Assembly (NCBI GenBank): GCA_964230965.1
Contig: CAXRJA010000060.1
Coordinates: forward strand, 1 to 12,076
Reading direction: 5' to 3'
Source: UBA8290 sp964230965
GTDB lineage: Bacteria; Bacillota_I; Bacilli_A; Acholeplasmatales; Acholeplasmataceae
Length of the DNA stretch: 12,076 nt
Made by a program: the position numbers and the translations under genes. Shown here piece after piece: positions 1 through 6,913 of this stretch (position 1 is the stretch's first letter; each line of letters begins with the position of its first letter). A model generated the notes under the pieces. The model was not told where the DNA came from, ran no database searches, and was given only the letters and a program-made list of their open reading frames with translations.

Positions 1-2
1 AT

Positions 3-2360
3 GATATTGATAATGTAGGAAAAACAGCGAGTCATCACACATTTTTTGAAATGTTAGGGAATTTTTCAATTGGAAATTATTTCAAAAAAGATGCCATACA
101 ATATGCTTATGAACTATTAACTTCTGATCAATATTTTAAAATGTCTAAAGAGCGCTTATACATGACATATTATCCTGATGATCAAGAAGCATATGATACT
201 TGGATTGCATTAGGTATTGATCCAAGTCACCTTATTCCAGTAGAGGGAAATTTCTGGGAAATTGGACCAGGACCATGTGGACCTGATACAGAAATATTTT
301 TTGATCGTGGTGAAACATATGATACAAGAGGTGTTGAACTCATCAAAAATGATATAGAAAATGAACGTTTTATAGAAATATGGAATGTTGTTTTTTCACA
401 ATTTAACTCAACCGAAGGTCTTTCTAGAGAACAATATCCTTTATTACCACAAAAAAATATCGATACAGGAGCTGGTCTAGAGCGATTTGCATGTATTTTA
501 CAAAATACAAAAACGAATTTTGAAACAGATTTATTTTTACCAATCATTCATCATTTAGAATCATTATCGGAAATTCAATATGAAGGCCAAATGGCATTTA
601 AAGTGATTGCAGATCACATTAAAGCTTTGACATTTGCAATTTCAGACGGTGCAGTTTTGTCTAATGAGGGACGTGGGTATGTCCTTAGAAGATTATTAAG
701 ACGTGCGGTCAAATATGGATTAAAACTCAATTTAAATACGCCATTTTTACATACACTTATTCCGACTGTTGTAAAAATGATGGAAGCTTTTTATCCATAT
801 TTAAGTGAACGTCAAGAAATTCTTAAAAAAATCATTTTTCAAGAAGAATCTAAATTTTTTGAAACAATTGCAGATGGTGAACAGTTACTAGATGAAGTAT
901 TGAGTCAACTTGAAGGACAAGAATTATCGGGTGACGTCGCATTTAGATTATATGATACGTATGGTTTTCCTTTTGAATTAACTGAAGAATATGTTTTAGA
1001 AAAAGGATTTACAGTAAATAAAAAAGATTTTGAAGATGCATTAAATTTACAAAAAGAACGCTCTCGCCAATCCATAAAACAAACATCAAGTATGCATCAA
1101 CAAGAAGATGCATACTTACAATTTTTTGAATCATCAAGATTTGTTGGATATGATCAGTTTGAAGTAGAAACCAAGGTCATCGGTGTTTTTAAAGAAGGGA
1201 TTGTTTTAGAAGAAACACCGTTTTATGCAGAGAGCGGTGGGCAATTATCTGATATTGGTACGATTCATGATATGCCTGTGACGCATGTAAAAAAATTACC
1301 GAATGGACAGTTTTTACATGTGGTTGGTGAAAACGTCTTTCAAATTGGTGATCGTGTACATGCGATTGTGGATAAAACAACGCGTATGCAAACGAGTCAA
1401 AATCATAGTGCAGCACACTTATTTCACCAATCTTTAAAAGAGATTTTAGGATCTCATGCACTACAACAAGGTCAACAAGTCAATGCGTCTGCTTGTCGTT
1501 TTGACTTTAACCATTATGAACCATTAAATCATGATACTGTGGTCCAATTAGAGAGACTTGTCAATCATTACATTAAATACGCACCGTTAAATGTAGAAAT
1601 ATACGAAACAACTTTAGAAGAAGCGAAGCATAAGGGTGCAATGGCACTTTTTGGTGAGAAATATGGTGATCTTGTCCGAGTGGTTGATATGGGATGGTCC
1701 ATTGAACTTTGTGGAGGAACACATGTTACAAATACAAAAGATATTGACCAATTTGCGATTACATCTTTAAGTTCGATTGGATCTGGTATTTATCGTATGG
1801 AAGGTATTACAGGTCACAATGTCAAAGAAAAGATGAGACAAGAATTAAAACCATTTTTAGATGAAATTGAACATATCAAAGAGAAAATTGCTTCTGAATC
1901 GTATAATTTAGAGGTGTCCGTACCTGAAATTGAGTGTACATATATGGACATCATCAACTTTAGAGCTTACATTGATGTGTTAAGAAAAAACATCAAAGAT
2001 TTAGAAAAACAAAAAGTAGAAAAAGATCAACAAAACATATTATCTGTTTTAGAGCTTGATAAATATGAAAAAAATCAAGATATGATCGTGATTACAGTCA
2101 ATCAAATCGATAAAAAGCTATTAAAATCCTTAGTGGATCAAGCATTTGATTATTTAAATCCAGGAACACTTGTGTTAATCAATAAGGATGATCAAAAAGC
2201 ATCATATGTCATTAAATCATCAAAACAACTTGCATCAGTACTTGTAAAGAAAATCGCCTCGATGACTGAAGGATCAGGTGGAGGACAAGATCATTTTGCA
2301 CAAGGTGGGACTTCTCGATTAGATCTCATTGAAGATGCAATTAAGGCGCTCCTATTATGA
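3..2360 (+). CDS. alaS: alanyl-tRNA synthetase, 5' end cut by window edge
   Basis: Charges tRNA-Ala with alanine in the cytoplasm and clears mischarged Ser/Gly-tRNA-Ala. The frame is open from base 3 and begins DIDNVG, the conserved stretch before class II motif 2, so the ATG at 51 is internal. By comparison with E. coli AlaRS about 75 N-terminal residues lie outside the window, giving a protein of roughly 860 residues, which is normal. Visible landmarks in order are motif 2 (HHTFFEMLGNF), motif 3 (DTGAGLERF), the editing-domain zinc site with HSAAH (codons at 1404-1415) and CGGTH (1710-1724), and the C-Ala domain with GSGGGQDHFAQGG near 2275. The residue before HHTFF is Ser, where bacterial enzymes usually have Arg. 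The stop overlaps the ruvX start (ATGA), so the two are translationally coupled. Identification is certain. Confidence 0.98.
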   Translation, partial: DIDNVGKTASHHTFFEMLGNFSIGNYFKKDAIQYAYELLTSDQYFKMSKERLYMTYYPDDQEAYDTWIALGIDPSHLIPVEGNFWEIGPGPCGPDTEIFFDRGETYDTRGVELIKNDIENERFIEIWNVVFSQFNSTEGLSREQYPLLPQKNIDTGAGLERFACILQNTKTNFETDLFLPIIHHLESLSEIQYEGQMAFKVIADHIKALTFAISDGAVLSNEGRGYVLRRLLRRAVKYGLKLNLNTPFLHTLIPTVVKMMEAFYPYLSERQEILKKIIFQEESKFFETIADGEQLLDEVLSQLEGQELSGDVAFRLYDTYGFPFELTEEYVLEKGFTVNKKDFEDALNLQKERSRQSIKQTSSMHQQEDAYLQFFESSRFVGYDQFEVETKVIGVFKEGIVLEETPFYAESGGQLSDIGTIHDMPVTHVKKLPNGQFLHVVGENVFQIGDRVHAIVDKTTRMQTSQNHSAAHLFHQSLKEILGSHALQQGQQVNASACRFDFNHYEPLNHDTVVQLERLVNHYIKYAPLNVEIYETTLEEAKHKGAMALFGEKYGDLVRVVDMGWSIELCGGTHVTNTKDIDQFAITSLSSIGSGIYRMEGITGHNVKEKMRQELKPFLDEIEHIKEKIASESYNLEVSVPEIECTYMDIINFRAYIDVLRKNIKDLEKQKVEKDQQNILSVLELDKYEKNQDMIVITVNQIDKKLLKSLVDQAFDYLNPGTLVLINKDDQKASYVIKSSKQLASVLVKKIASMTEGSGGGQDHFAQGGTSRLDLIEDAIKALLL
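1088..1117. repeat. inverted repeat inside alaS
   Basis: Two perfect 11-base arms (AAGTATGCATC at 1088-1098 and its complement at 1107-1117) are separated by 8 bases. The repeat lies in the coding sequence for SSMHQQEDAYL, in the middle of alaS. A run of six T follows at about 1122-1127. The stem is AT-rich and likely weak, and it may be chance. No function is claimed. Confidence 0.4.
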
Positions 2361-2779
2361 GTGTATACCTTGGATTAGATTTAGGAAGTAAGACGTTGGG
2401 GATTGCGATGAGTCATTCCGGTGTCATTGCCTCACCATTAGAAACATTTCGTTTCAAAGAACATCATTATGACATGGCAATTGATCATTTAAAAAAACTC
2501 ATTCAACAATATGAAGTCACGCACATCATTTTAGGTTTACCAAAACATATGAATAATGATATGGGAGAACGTGCGAATATAAGTGTTGATTTTCAACAGA
2601 AGCTTAAAGGCGTCAATGTTATATTATGGGATGAAAGACTCTCGACCAAATCAGCTTTAGATTCAATGCGTATGTTTGGGTTATCACAAAAAGAGAAAAA
2701 AGCGCAAAAAGATACACAAGCTGCAATCATCATTTTGCAAAATTATTTAAATTATAAGGAGACGCAACATGGAAGATAA
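2357..2779 (+). CDS. ruvX: RuvX/YqgF family Holliday-junction resolvase-like nuclease
   Basis: A 140-residue protein of the YqgF/RuvX family, the usual length. The family has an RNase H fold and has been linked to Holliday-junction resolution and, in E. coli, to 16S rRNA 5' maturation; which role applies here cannot be read from sequence. Seen: the first-strand motif GLDLGSKTLGIA with Asp8, the LGLPKHMNND segment near residue 60, WDERLST with Asp92-Glu93, and the C-terminal helix with Asp119 followed by QAAIIILQNYL. These are the expected acidic catalytic positions. The start overlaps the alaS stop (ATGA), and the end overlaps the next gene by 11 bases. It is the equivalent of Bacillus yrrK, which also lies just after alaS. 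Confidence 0.96.
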   Translation: MSVYLGLDLGSKTLGIAMSHSGVIASPLETFRFKEHHYDMAIDHLKKLIQQYEVTHIILGLPKHMNNDMGERANISVDFQQKLKGVNVILWDERLSTKSALDSMRMFGLSQKEKKAQKDTQAAIIILQNYLNYKETQHGR

Positions 2780-3044
2780 GCAACTTATTATTACTGACGA
2801 TAAAGGTAATGAACAGCTTTGTGAAATCATTTTTACAATGGAGATAGATGGCAAGTCTTATGTTGTTTTTTCTGTTAATGATTCTGATGAAGTAAGTGCA
2901 GCAGAATATATACCTAGTCAAACAGGTCAAGGAGAAGGCACATTTAAAGACATCGAAGAAGATTCGATTTGGGAACAACTTGAAGATGCTTTAGAAGCTT
3001 ATCAACAAGAACTTGATGCCGAAGAAAATGATTCAACACATTAA
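2769..3044 (+). CDS. yrzB: DUF1292 family protein (YrzB-like)
   Basis: A small, very acidic protein of 91 residues matching DUF1292, a Firmicutes family of unknown function. The N-terminal part carries the family pattern ITDDKGNEQLCEIIFT, close to the equivalent stretch of Bacillus YrzB. The second half has the WEQLEDALEAYQQEL segment, like the family's EWDMIEETL region. There is no signal peptide, membrane segment or catalytic motif. A clear Shine-Dalgarno sequence (AAGGAG) precedes the ATG and lies within the end of ruvX. Its place directly after ruvX is conserved in Bacillus, so it probably shares the alaS transcript. No biochemical role can be assigned. Confidence 0.92.
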   Translation: MEDKQLIITDDKGNEQLCEIIFTMEIDGKSYVVFSVNDSDEVSAAEYIPSQTGQGEGTFKDIEEDSIWEQLEDALEAYQQELDAEENDSTH

Positions 3045-3654
3045 AACACATGCATTACAAAATAACATTCCAATCATCACCGATGATGTTTCAGATATTT
3101 TGACATACGTCATTCAAACATATCAATTTAAAAACGTTCTTGAAATAGGAACTGCAACATCATACAGTGCACATGTAATGGCACAAGCTGGTGCAGAAGT
3201 TTTGAGTATTGAAAGAAACAAAGAACGCTTTGATATTGCTCAAGCATTTGTTGAAAAAAGTCAATTGAAAAGTAAAATTCATTTAATTTATGATGATGCA
3301 TTAACATATGTGTGTCCGAATCAAACATTTGATTTAATATTTATAGATGCTGCAAAAAGTCAATACATTAATTTCTTTAACAAATATGAACAATATTTGC
3401 ATCCACTTGGAATGATTATTGTTGATAATATATATTTCCATCATTTAAAACCATCTCAAGTCAAGAGACATACGCGTCAATTATTAAAAAAGCTAGAGAA
3501 ATTCAAAGTTTTCATACAATCTCACGAACAATATGTAAGTAAGATCATGTCATATGGTGATGGTACTAGCATAAGCGTTAGAAATATTGATCGATTTCAT
3601 GATTTAGAATCAAAGATTGATAATTATATTAAAAATAAGAGAGAACGCGAATGA
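3016..3654 (+). CDS. yrrM: SAM-dependent O-methyltransferase, YrrM type
   Basis: Resembles class I O-methyltransferases of the catechol/caffeoyl-CoA type (methyltransferase 3 family). Bacillus YrrM, in the same gene neighbourhood, has been assigned to tRNA wobble-uridine methylation (TrmR, 5-methoxyuridine); this role is transferred by homology. Seen: SAM-binding loop VLEIGTATSYSA (residues 41-52), acidic end of strand 2 in LSIERN, the DLIFIDAAKSQYINFF metal/substrate region with Asp111, and IIVDNIYF with Asp137, which would bind the metal. Bacillus YrrM has about 25 extra N-terminal residues. The start is uncertain: TTG 3013, ATG 3016 or ATG 3028 are all in frame, none has a good Shine-Dalgarno, and all overlap the preceding gene. 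The end overlaps the next start (ATGA). Confidence 0.93.
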   Translation: MPKKMIQHIKTHALQNNIPIITDDVSDILTYVIQTYQFKNVLEIGTATSYSAHVMAQAGAEVLSIERNKERFDIAQAFVEKSQLKSKIHLIYDDALTYVCPNQTFDLIFIDAAKSQYINFFNKYEQYLHPLGMIIVDNIYFHHLKPSQVKRHTRQLLKKLEKFKVFIQSHEQYVSKIMSYGDGTSISVRNIDRFHDLESKIDNYIKNKRERE

Positions 3655-4313
3655 TAAGTGATCATTTTGATTACATGGGCGTTCCCATTTATATCAAGAA
3701 AAAACCGATCAAACATGTGTATATTAGAATACGCGAATCAGGCTGTCACATCAATATGTCTAAAAAAATGTCAGCGAAATTTGTTGAAAATTATCTTAAA
3801 GAAAATATTAAAGCGATAAAAAAAACGTATTTAAAGCTAAAAGATATGACGTATTCCATACTCGGAAAGCCAATATCAGTATCATACATTAAAGATCATT
3901 ATGATTATAATTTCAATGGAAATCATTTAACCATTGCTCATCCTATCTCATTTGATGCGGGATTTAAAGCATTTTTAAAAACATCCATGATGTCATATAT
4001 TCAACATCTTGAAGATCAACTAAAAACCCATTTGAAATCATTTGAAATCACACCTGTTCCCTATCGATTTAAATATTTAACTTCGAAATTTGGGAGCTAT
4101 CATCGCGTGAAACATACGATTACACTCAATACATTTTTATATATGTTGGATCCAACGCTTATTTTCCATGTATTAATGCATGAGTATGCACATACAAAAG
4201 CGTTTCATCATCAGCCATCTTTTTATGATTTACAACATCAATTATGCCCAAATGATAAAGAATTATCAAAAAGGCTCAAAACATTAACGATTCCAAGACA
4301 ATTTACGTTATAA
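3651..4313 (+). CDS. YgjP-like zinc metallopeptidase domain protein (DUF45)
   Basis: A 220-residue protein of the YgjP/DUF45 family, related to M48 peptidases (zincins). Seen: HEYAH at residues 177-181 gives the HExxH zinc site, with His187 ten residues after the first His in the FHHQPSFYDL segment, matching the third ligand of the family. The preceding SKFGSYHRVKHTITLN (about 145-160) matches the usual RWGSCSxxGxIxLN segment, with Phe for Trp and no Cys. The N-terminal 60 residues (PIYIKKKPIKHVYIRIRESG onward) resemble the family's strand-rich first domain. There is no signal peptide or membrane segment, so it is likely cytoplasmic. The natural substrate of the family is not well established. 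The start overlaps the methyltransferase stop. It sits where Bacillus has yrrN, yrrO and udk. Confidence 0.88.
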   Translation: MISDHFDYMGVPIYIKKKPIKHVYIRIRESGCHINMSKKMSAKFVENYLKENIKAIKKTYLKLKDMTYSILGKPISVSYIKDHYDYNFNGNHLTIAHPISFDAGFKAFLKTSMMSYIQHLEDQLKTHLKSFEITPVPYRFKYLTSKFGSYHRVKHTITLNTFLYMLDPTLIFHVLMHEYAHTKAFHHQPSFYDLQHQLCPNDKELSKRLKTLTIPRQFTL

Positions 4314-4314
4314 T
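4309..4314 (+). promoter_or_regulatory. candidate -10 box of a greA promoter
   Basis: A perfect TATAAT lies across the stop codon of the metallopeptidase gene, 25 bases before the greA start. A loose -35 match (TTAACG at 4284-4289) has a long 19-base spacer. The expected start of transcription near 4321 leaves room for the AGGAGG ribosome site at 4330-4335. An AT-rich genome yields such boxes by chance, so this is tentative. Confidence 0.45.
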
Positions 4315-4339
4315 AATAAAGAATTATTTAGGAGGATTT

Positions 4340-4813
4340 ATGGCAACAAAACCAGTTTATCAATTAACTCAAGAAGGATATGACCATTTAAAAGAAGAAC
4401 TTAAAGAGCTCGTTGACGTCAAAAGACAAGAAAACTTAGACGCACTTAAAGAAGCAAGAGCGCAAGGGGACTTATCAGAAAATGCAGATTATGATGCTGC
4501 AAGAACAGAACAAGCACGTATTGAATCTAGAATTACTGAAATTGAAAACATCTTAAAATATGCAAAAATTATTAAAACAAGTAATGAAGATGTTGTGAAT
4601 ATTGGAAAAAAAGTAAAAATTAGGTTTCAAGAGACTAATGTTGAAAAAGAATTTTATTTTATTTCAAGTATCGAAGTGGACCCAAAACTCAACAAAATTT
4701 CAATCGAATCACCGATTGGTAAAGCATTAAAAGGACATGAAGTTGGGGATATTGTTACATTTAAATCTGAAACAAACAAAGTATCAACTATTGAAATCCT
4801 TACGATTGAATAA
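4340..4813 (+). CDS. greA: transcription elongation factor GreA
   Basis: GreA enters the secondary channel of RNA polymerase and stimulates cleavage of backtracked transcripts. The 157-residue length is normal. Residues 1-75 form the coiled-coil hairpin, and GDLSENADYDAAR at 43-55 is the tip loop with the acidic pair (Asp44, Glu47) that positions the catalytic metal. The C-terminal half is the FKBP-like domain that binds polymerase, ending in GHEVGDIVTFKSE and a short tail. A strong AGGAGG precedes the ATG with good spacing. A 26-base gap separates it from the upstream gene, the first real gap in this cluster, and a TATAAT occurs there. The stop shares one base with the next start (TAATG). 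Confidence 0.98.
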   Translation: MATKPVYQLTQEGYDHLKEELKELVDVKRQENLDALKEARAQGDLSENADYDAARTEQARIESRITEIENILKYAKIIKTSNEDVVNIGKKVKIRFQETNVEKEFYFISSIEVDPKLNKISIESPIGKALKGHEVGDIVTFKSETNKVSTIEILTIE

Positions 4814-5370
4814 TGGCTTTCTACAAATATATTAAACCTACATTATACGCATCAAGCATACAAGATATACCCTATGAACAATTAAAAAAACAAGGTATTC
4901 ATACCTTGTTTTTTGACCTTGATAATACTGTCATGAGTTATGGTGAAACATTGATTTCAAACGAAATTATTCAATTTTTAAATGACTTAAAGGCGACTTT
5001 TAAAATTATGATTGTTTCAAATAGTGGATTTAAAAGAGTATCTAAAGCATCTAATCATGCCAAACTTGAATTTATACATAGTGCGAAAAAGCCACTTAAA
5101 ATAGGTTACAAAAAAGCTTTGAAAAAGGCAGCGTGTACAAAAGATAAAGCCGTTTTTATCGGTGATCAATTAATGACCGATATTTATGGTGCGAATAGAA
5201 TGAACATTGTATCAGTACTCGTAAAACCCGTGAAACAAAGAAGTGATCATTTTTTTACACGAACAAATAGGAAAATTGAACGATTTGTCATTAAAAAAAT
5301 GTTTAAAAAACATCCAAATTTAGTGACAGATGCATTAAAAGCATATGCAAAAGATATCCATGGATTATAA
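4813..5370 (+). CDS. yqeG: YqeG family HAD-IIIA phosphatase
   Basis: A 185-residue member of the YqeG family of HAD-superfamily phosphatases. Seen: motif I FFDLDNT with nucleophile Asp35 and Asp37, motif II IVSNSG, the Lys in the SAKKPLKIGYKKAL segment, and motif IV FIGDQLMTDIYGANR. The match to Bacillus YqeG runs through the whole length, including the final positively charged region (RTNRKIERFVIKKMF). Phosphatase activity is expected from the motifs; the cellular substrate in this organism cannot be inferred. The start shares a base with the greA stop, so translation is probably coupled. In Bacillus yqeG heads its own operon and is followed by yqeH, which is missing here. A perfect inverted repeat with a T-run lies inside the coding sequence at 4885-4914. 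Confidence 0.95.
   Translation: MAFYKYIKPTLYASSIQDIPYEQLKKQGIHTLFFDLDNTVMSYGETLISNEIIQFLNDLKATFKIMIVSNSGFKRVSKASNHAKLEFIHSAKKPLKIGYKKALKKAACTKDKAVFIGDQLMTDIYGANRMNIVSVLVKPVKQRSDHFFTRTNRKIERFVIKKMFKKHPNLVTDALKAYAKDIHGL
4885..4914 (+). repeat. perfect inverted repeat with T-run, terminator-like, inside yqeG
   Basis: Arms of 14 bases (4885-4898 and 4901-4914) are perfectly complementary around a TC centre: six A, then CAAGGTAT, and the mirror ATACCTTG, then six T. As RNA it would fold with a loop of about six bases and a U-run at its 3' edge, the shape of an intrinsic terminator in either direction. It begins 72 bases after the yqeG start and encodes the conserved KKQGIHTLFF segment, so codon constraints may explain part of it. 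Confidence 0.6.
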
Positions 5371-5932
5371 AGAGACGTTAAGTAAATTAAAAACAGATCT
5401 TTATACACGTTTAGAAAAGCATTTAAAAAGAATAAAGCATGTTGAAGGCGTTGCCTCTTGTATGAAGGCATTTTCAAAAAGATATAATTTAAATATAGAT
5501 AAAGCACAGATAATTGCTTATCTACATGATTTAACAAAATATGAATCGATTGCTTATCATCTAAAAAATATCGAACAAGTTTATAAAAATACTTTTGCAG
5601 AGGACCCTTATTATTTACATGCACTTTCAGCAGCGTATATTGGGAAAACGCGTTATCAAATCAATGATCCATCCATCTTAAATGCAGTGATGTATCACTG
5701 TACAGGGTATAAAGATCTAGATGTTTATGGTAAGCTATTAATCATATCAGACATTTGTGAACCAAATAGACCTTATGAGGATGCAAAGGACCTTTATGAA
5801 CTCGCTTTTAACAATTTAGAAGAAGCCTATCAGAGATCAATTCGTATAAAATACACGTCTCATTTGTTACACAATGATCAAATTCATCCATGGTTTGACA
5901 CCCAAATATTTACTAAAAAAGGACACGTATGA
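5345..5932 (+). CDS. yqeK: YqeK family HD-domain hydrolase (Ap4A hydrolase)
   Basis: An HD-domain metal-dependent phosphohydrolase of the YqeK family, members of which cleave diadenosine tetraphosphate symmetrically to ADP. Seen in order: KHVEGV with His32, YLHDLTKY with His61-Asp62, LHALSAAYI with His92, MYHCTGY with His118, and IISDICEPNRPYE with Asp136. This is the full set of metal ligands and the family's EPNR signature. The 195-residue length is normal. In Bacillus yqeK follows nadD, and in some bacteria the two are fused; here nadD is absent from the neighbourhood. The start is either ATG 5345 or the in-frame ATG 5360 (overlaps with yqeG of 26 or 11 bases); neither has a clear ribosome site. 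The stop overlaps the rsfS start (ATGA). Confidence 0.93.
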   Translation: MQKISMDYKETLSKLKTDLYTRLEKHLKRIKHVEGVASCMKAFSKRYNLNIDKAQIIAYLHDLTKYESIAYHLKNIEQVYKNTFAEDPYYLHALSAAYIGKTRYQINDPSILNAVMYHCTGYKDLDVYGKLLIISDICEPNRPYEDAKDLYELAFNNLEEAYQRSIRIKYTSHLLHNDQIHPWFDTQIFTKKGHV

Positions 5933-6261
5933 CACCGAAAATTCAAAAGATAATTGAACAACTTGAACAAGTTAAAGCAAAGGATATTAAAGTATTTAAC
6001 TTAAAAGATATTTCGCCATTCTATGATTATTTCATTGTTGCTACTGCAACTGAAAGACAATCGAATGCAGCCATTAATTACATTAAAAAAGCTTTAGATG
6101 AAAGTGACATCAAACATTCTGAAGGTAAGGGTGGTTCCTGGCTGTTAATGGATTGTTACGATGTAATTGTTCATATTTTTGATGAAGAATCTAGACAATT
6201 TTACCAATTTGATCAACGTTTAATGGAGTATGTTGTGGATGACATTTCAGCAATTATATGA
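5929..6261 (+). CDS. rsfS: ribosomal silencing factor RsfS
   Basis: RsfS (YqeL, formerly Iojap/DUF143) binds protein L14 on the large ribosomal subunit and blocks joining of the subunits, lowering translation when nutrients are short. The 110-residue length is typical. Seen: KDIKVFNLKDISPFYDYFIVATATERQ near residues 18-45, followed by GKGGSWLLMDCYDVIVHIFDEESRQFYQFD, which matches the family's EGxxGxxWVLLDYGDVVVHVF signature; Cys here replaces the usual Tyr/Phe in that loop. The gene lies between yqeK and yqeM as in Bacillus, starts on an ATGA overlap with yqeK, and overlaps yqeM by about 20-30 bases. Confidence 0.96.
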   Translation: MTPKIQKIIEQLEQVKAKDIKVFNLKDISPFYDYFIVATATERQSNAAINYIKKALDESDIKHSEGKGGSWLLMDCYDVIVHIFDEESRQFYQFDQRLMEYVVDDISAII

Positions 6262-6856
6262 AGCAAACATACCAGATGATATCTATATACAATATGTCGA
6301 TCTATTGAAACCATATATTGACGATTCTAAAAGAATTATAGATATCGGGTGTGGGACAGGAAAATTACTTTCTTTATTAAGACCTTATACAAAGCATTTA
6401 TATGGTATTGATCTTGATCCAGATATGATTCAAGCTGCTAAAAGTAATTATAAAAACATCACATTTATGCAACATGATATGCATGATCCATTACCATATT
6501 TTGCTGATATCGCGATTTTATCAATGGATGTGATACACTTTACAAAACATCCTGAACGTGTCTTATTTAATGTCATGGATGCATTAGATCAAGATGGTCT
6601 CATTATCTTTGATTATTTTACCAAATCGCTTGAAAATATATATGAAATACACCAGACACCTTTCCCATATACATGGAAACGAACTATTGATGGAAATACC
6701 ATTTATCATGTTGTTAGCTTTAATAATAAAGACTATAAATTAAAGCAATATATGCACCCTCAAATGAATTTTCTAACATTTTTCAAAGAATATTCTTATG
6801 ATGTCAGCACAATTCAATCTATAGATCCTAATAAAACCATTATCATTGCAAAATGA
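6239..6856 (+). CDS. yqeM: YqeM-like class I SAM-dependent methyltransferase
   Basis: A small soluble methyltransferase whose substrate is unknown. Seen: motif I RIIDIGCGTGKLLSLL (about residues 33-48), the acidic strand-2 end in YGIDLDPDMIQAA, and motif IV in ADIAILSMDVIHF followed by the LDQDGLIIFDYF helix-strand, which together define the Rossmann SAM-binding fold. The start MTFQQLYEANIPDDIYIQY parallels the N-terminus of Bacillus YqeM, and the position after rsfS is conserved. I place the start at ATG 6239 because GGAG at 6225-6228 is well spaced for it. The in-frame ATG at 6230 is only two bases from that site. The stop codon lies within the 3' arm of the operon terminator. Confidence 0.88.
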   Translation: MTFQQLYEANIPDDIYIQYVDLLKPYIDDSKRIIDIGCGTGKLLSLLRPYTKHLYGIDLDPDMIQAAKSNYKNITFMQHDMHDPLPYFADIAILSMDVIHFTKHPERVLFNVMDALDQDGLIIFDYFTKSLENIYEIHQTPFPYTWKRTIDGNTIYHVVSFNNKDYKLKQYMHPQMNFLTFFKEYSYDVSTIQSIDPNKTIIIAK

Positions 6857-6868
6857 TGATGGTTTTTT
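6833..6868 (+). terminator. Rho-independent terminator of the yqe operon
   Basis: Two 15-base arms (6833-6847 and 6852-6866) pair fully, with one G-U wobble, around the tetraloop GCAA, followed by six T (6863-6868). The 5' arm is the last coding sequence of yqeM, and its TGA stop (6854-6856) sits in the 3' arm. It ends the transcript carrying yqeG to yqeM, or all genes from greA or alaS. Confidence 0.88.
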
Positions 6869-6913
6869 AGTAATTTTATTACATGTTTCTACTATTATTC
6901 AAAGGAGTACATA

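Noticed and set aside
2730..2978. Minus-strand open frame of 82 residues across ruvX and the DUF1292 gene
   Set aside because: It lies opposite two well-recognised genes, has no ribosome site or family resemblance, and is best explained as the shadow of their coding. The same applies to the minus-strand frames at 227-547, 1189-1461, 3128-3328, 5247-5624, 9519-9740 and 11616-11816.
4031..4050. Tandem copy of the 10-mer TTTGAAATCA in the metallopeptidase gene
   Set aside because: Only two copies, unit length not a multiple of three, in AT-rich coding DNA with no sign of expansion or frame change; likely chance.
6869..6902. Possible comEA promoter (TACTAT at 6890-6895 or TAATTT at 6871-6876)
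   Set aside because: Neither has an acceptable -35 at normal spacing, and the first would place the transcript start against the ribosome site. A promoter must exist if the terminator is efficient, but I cannot place it.
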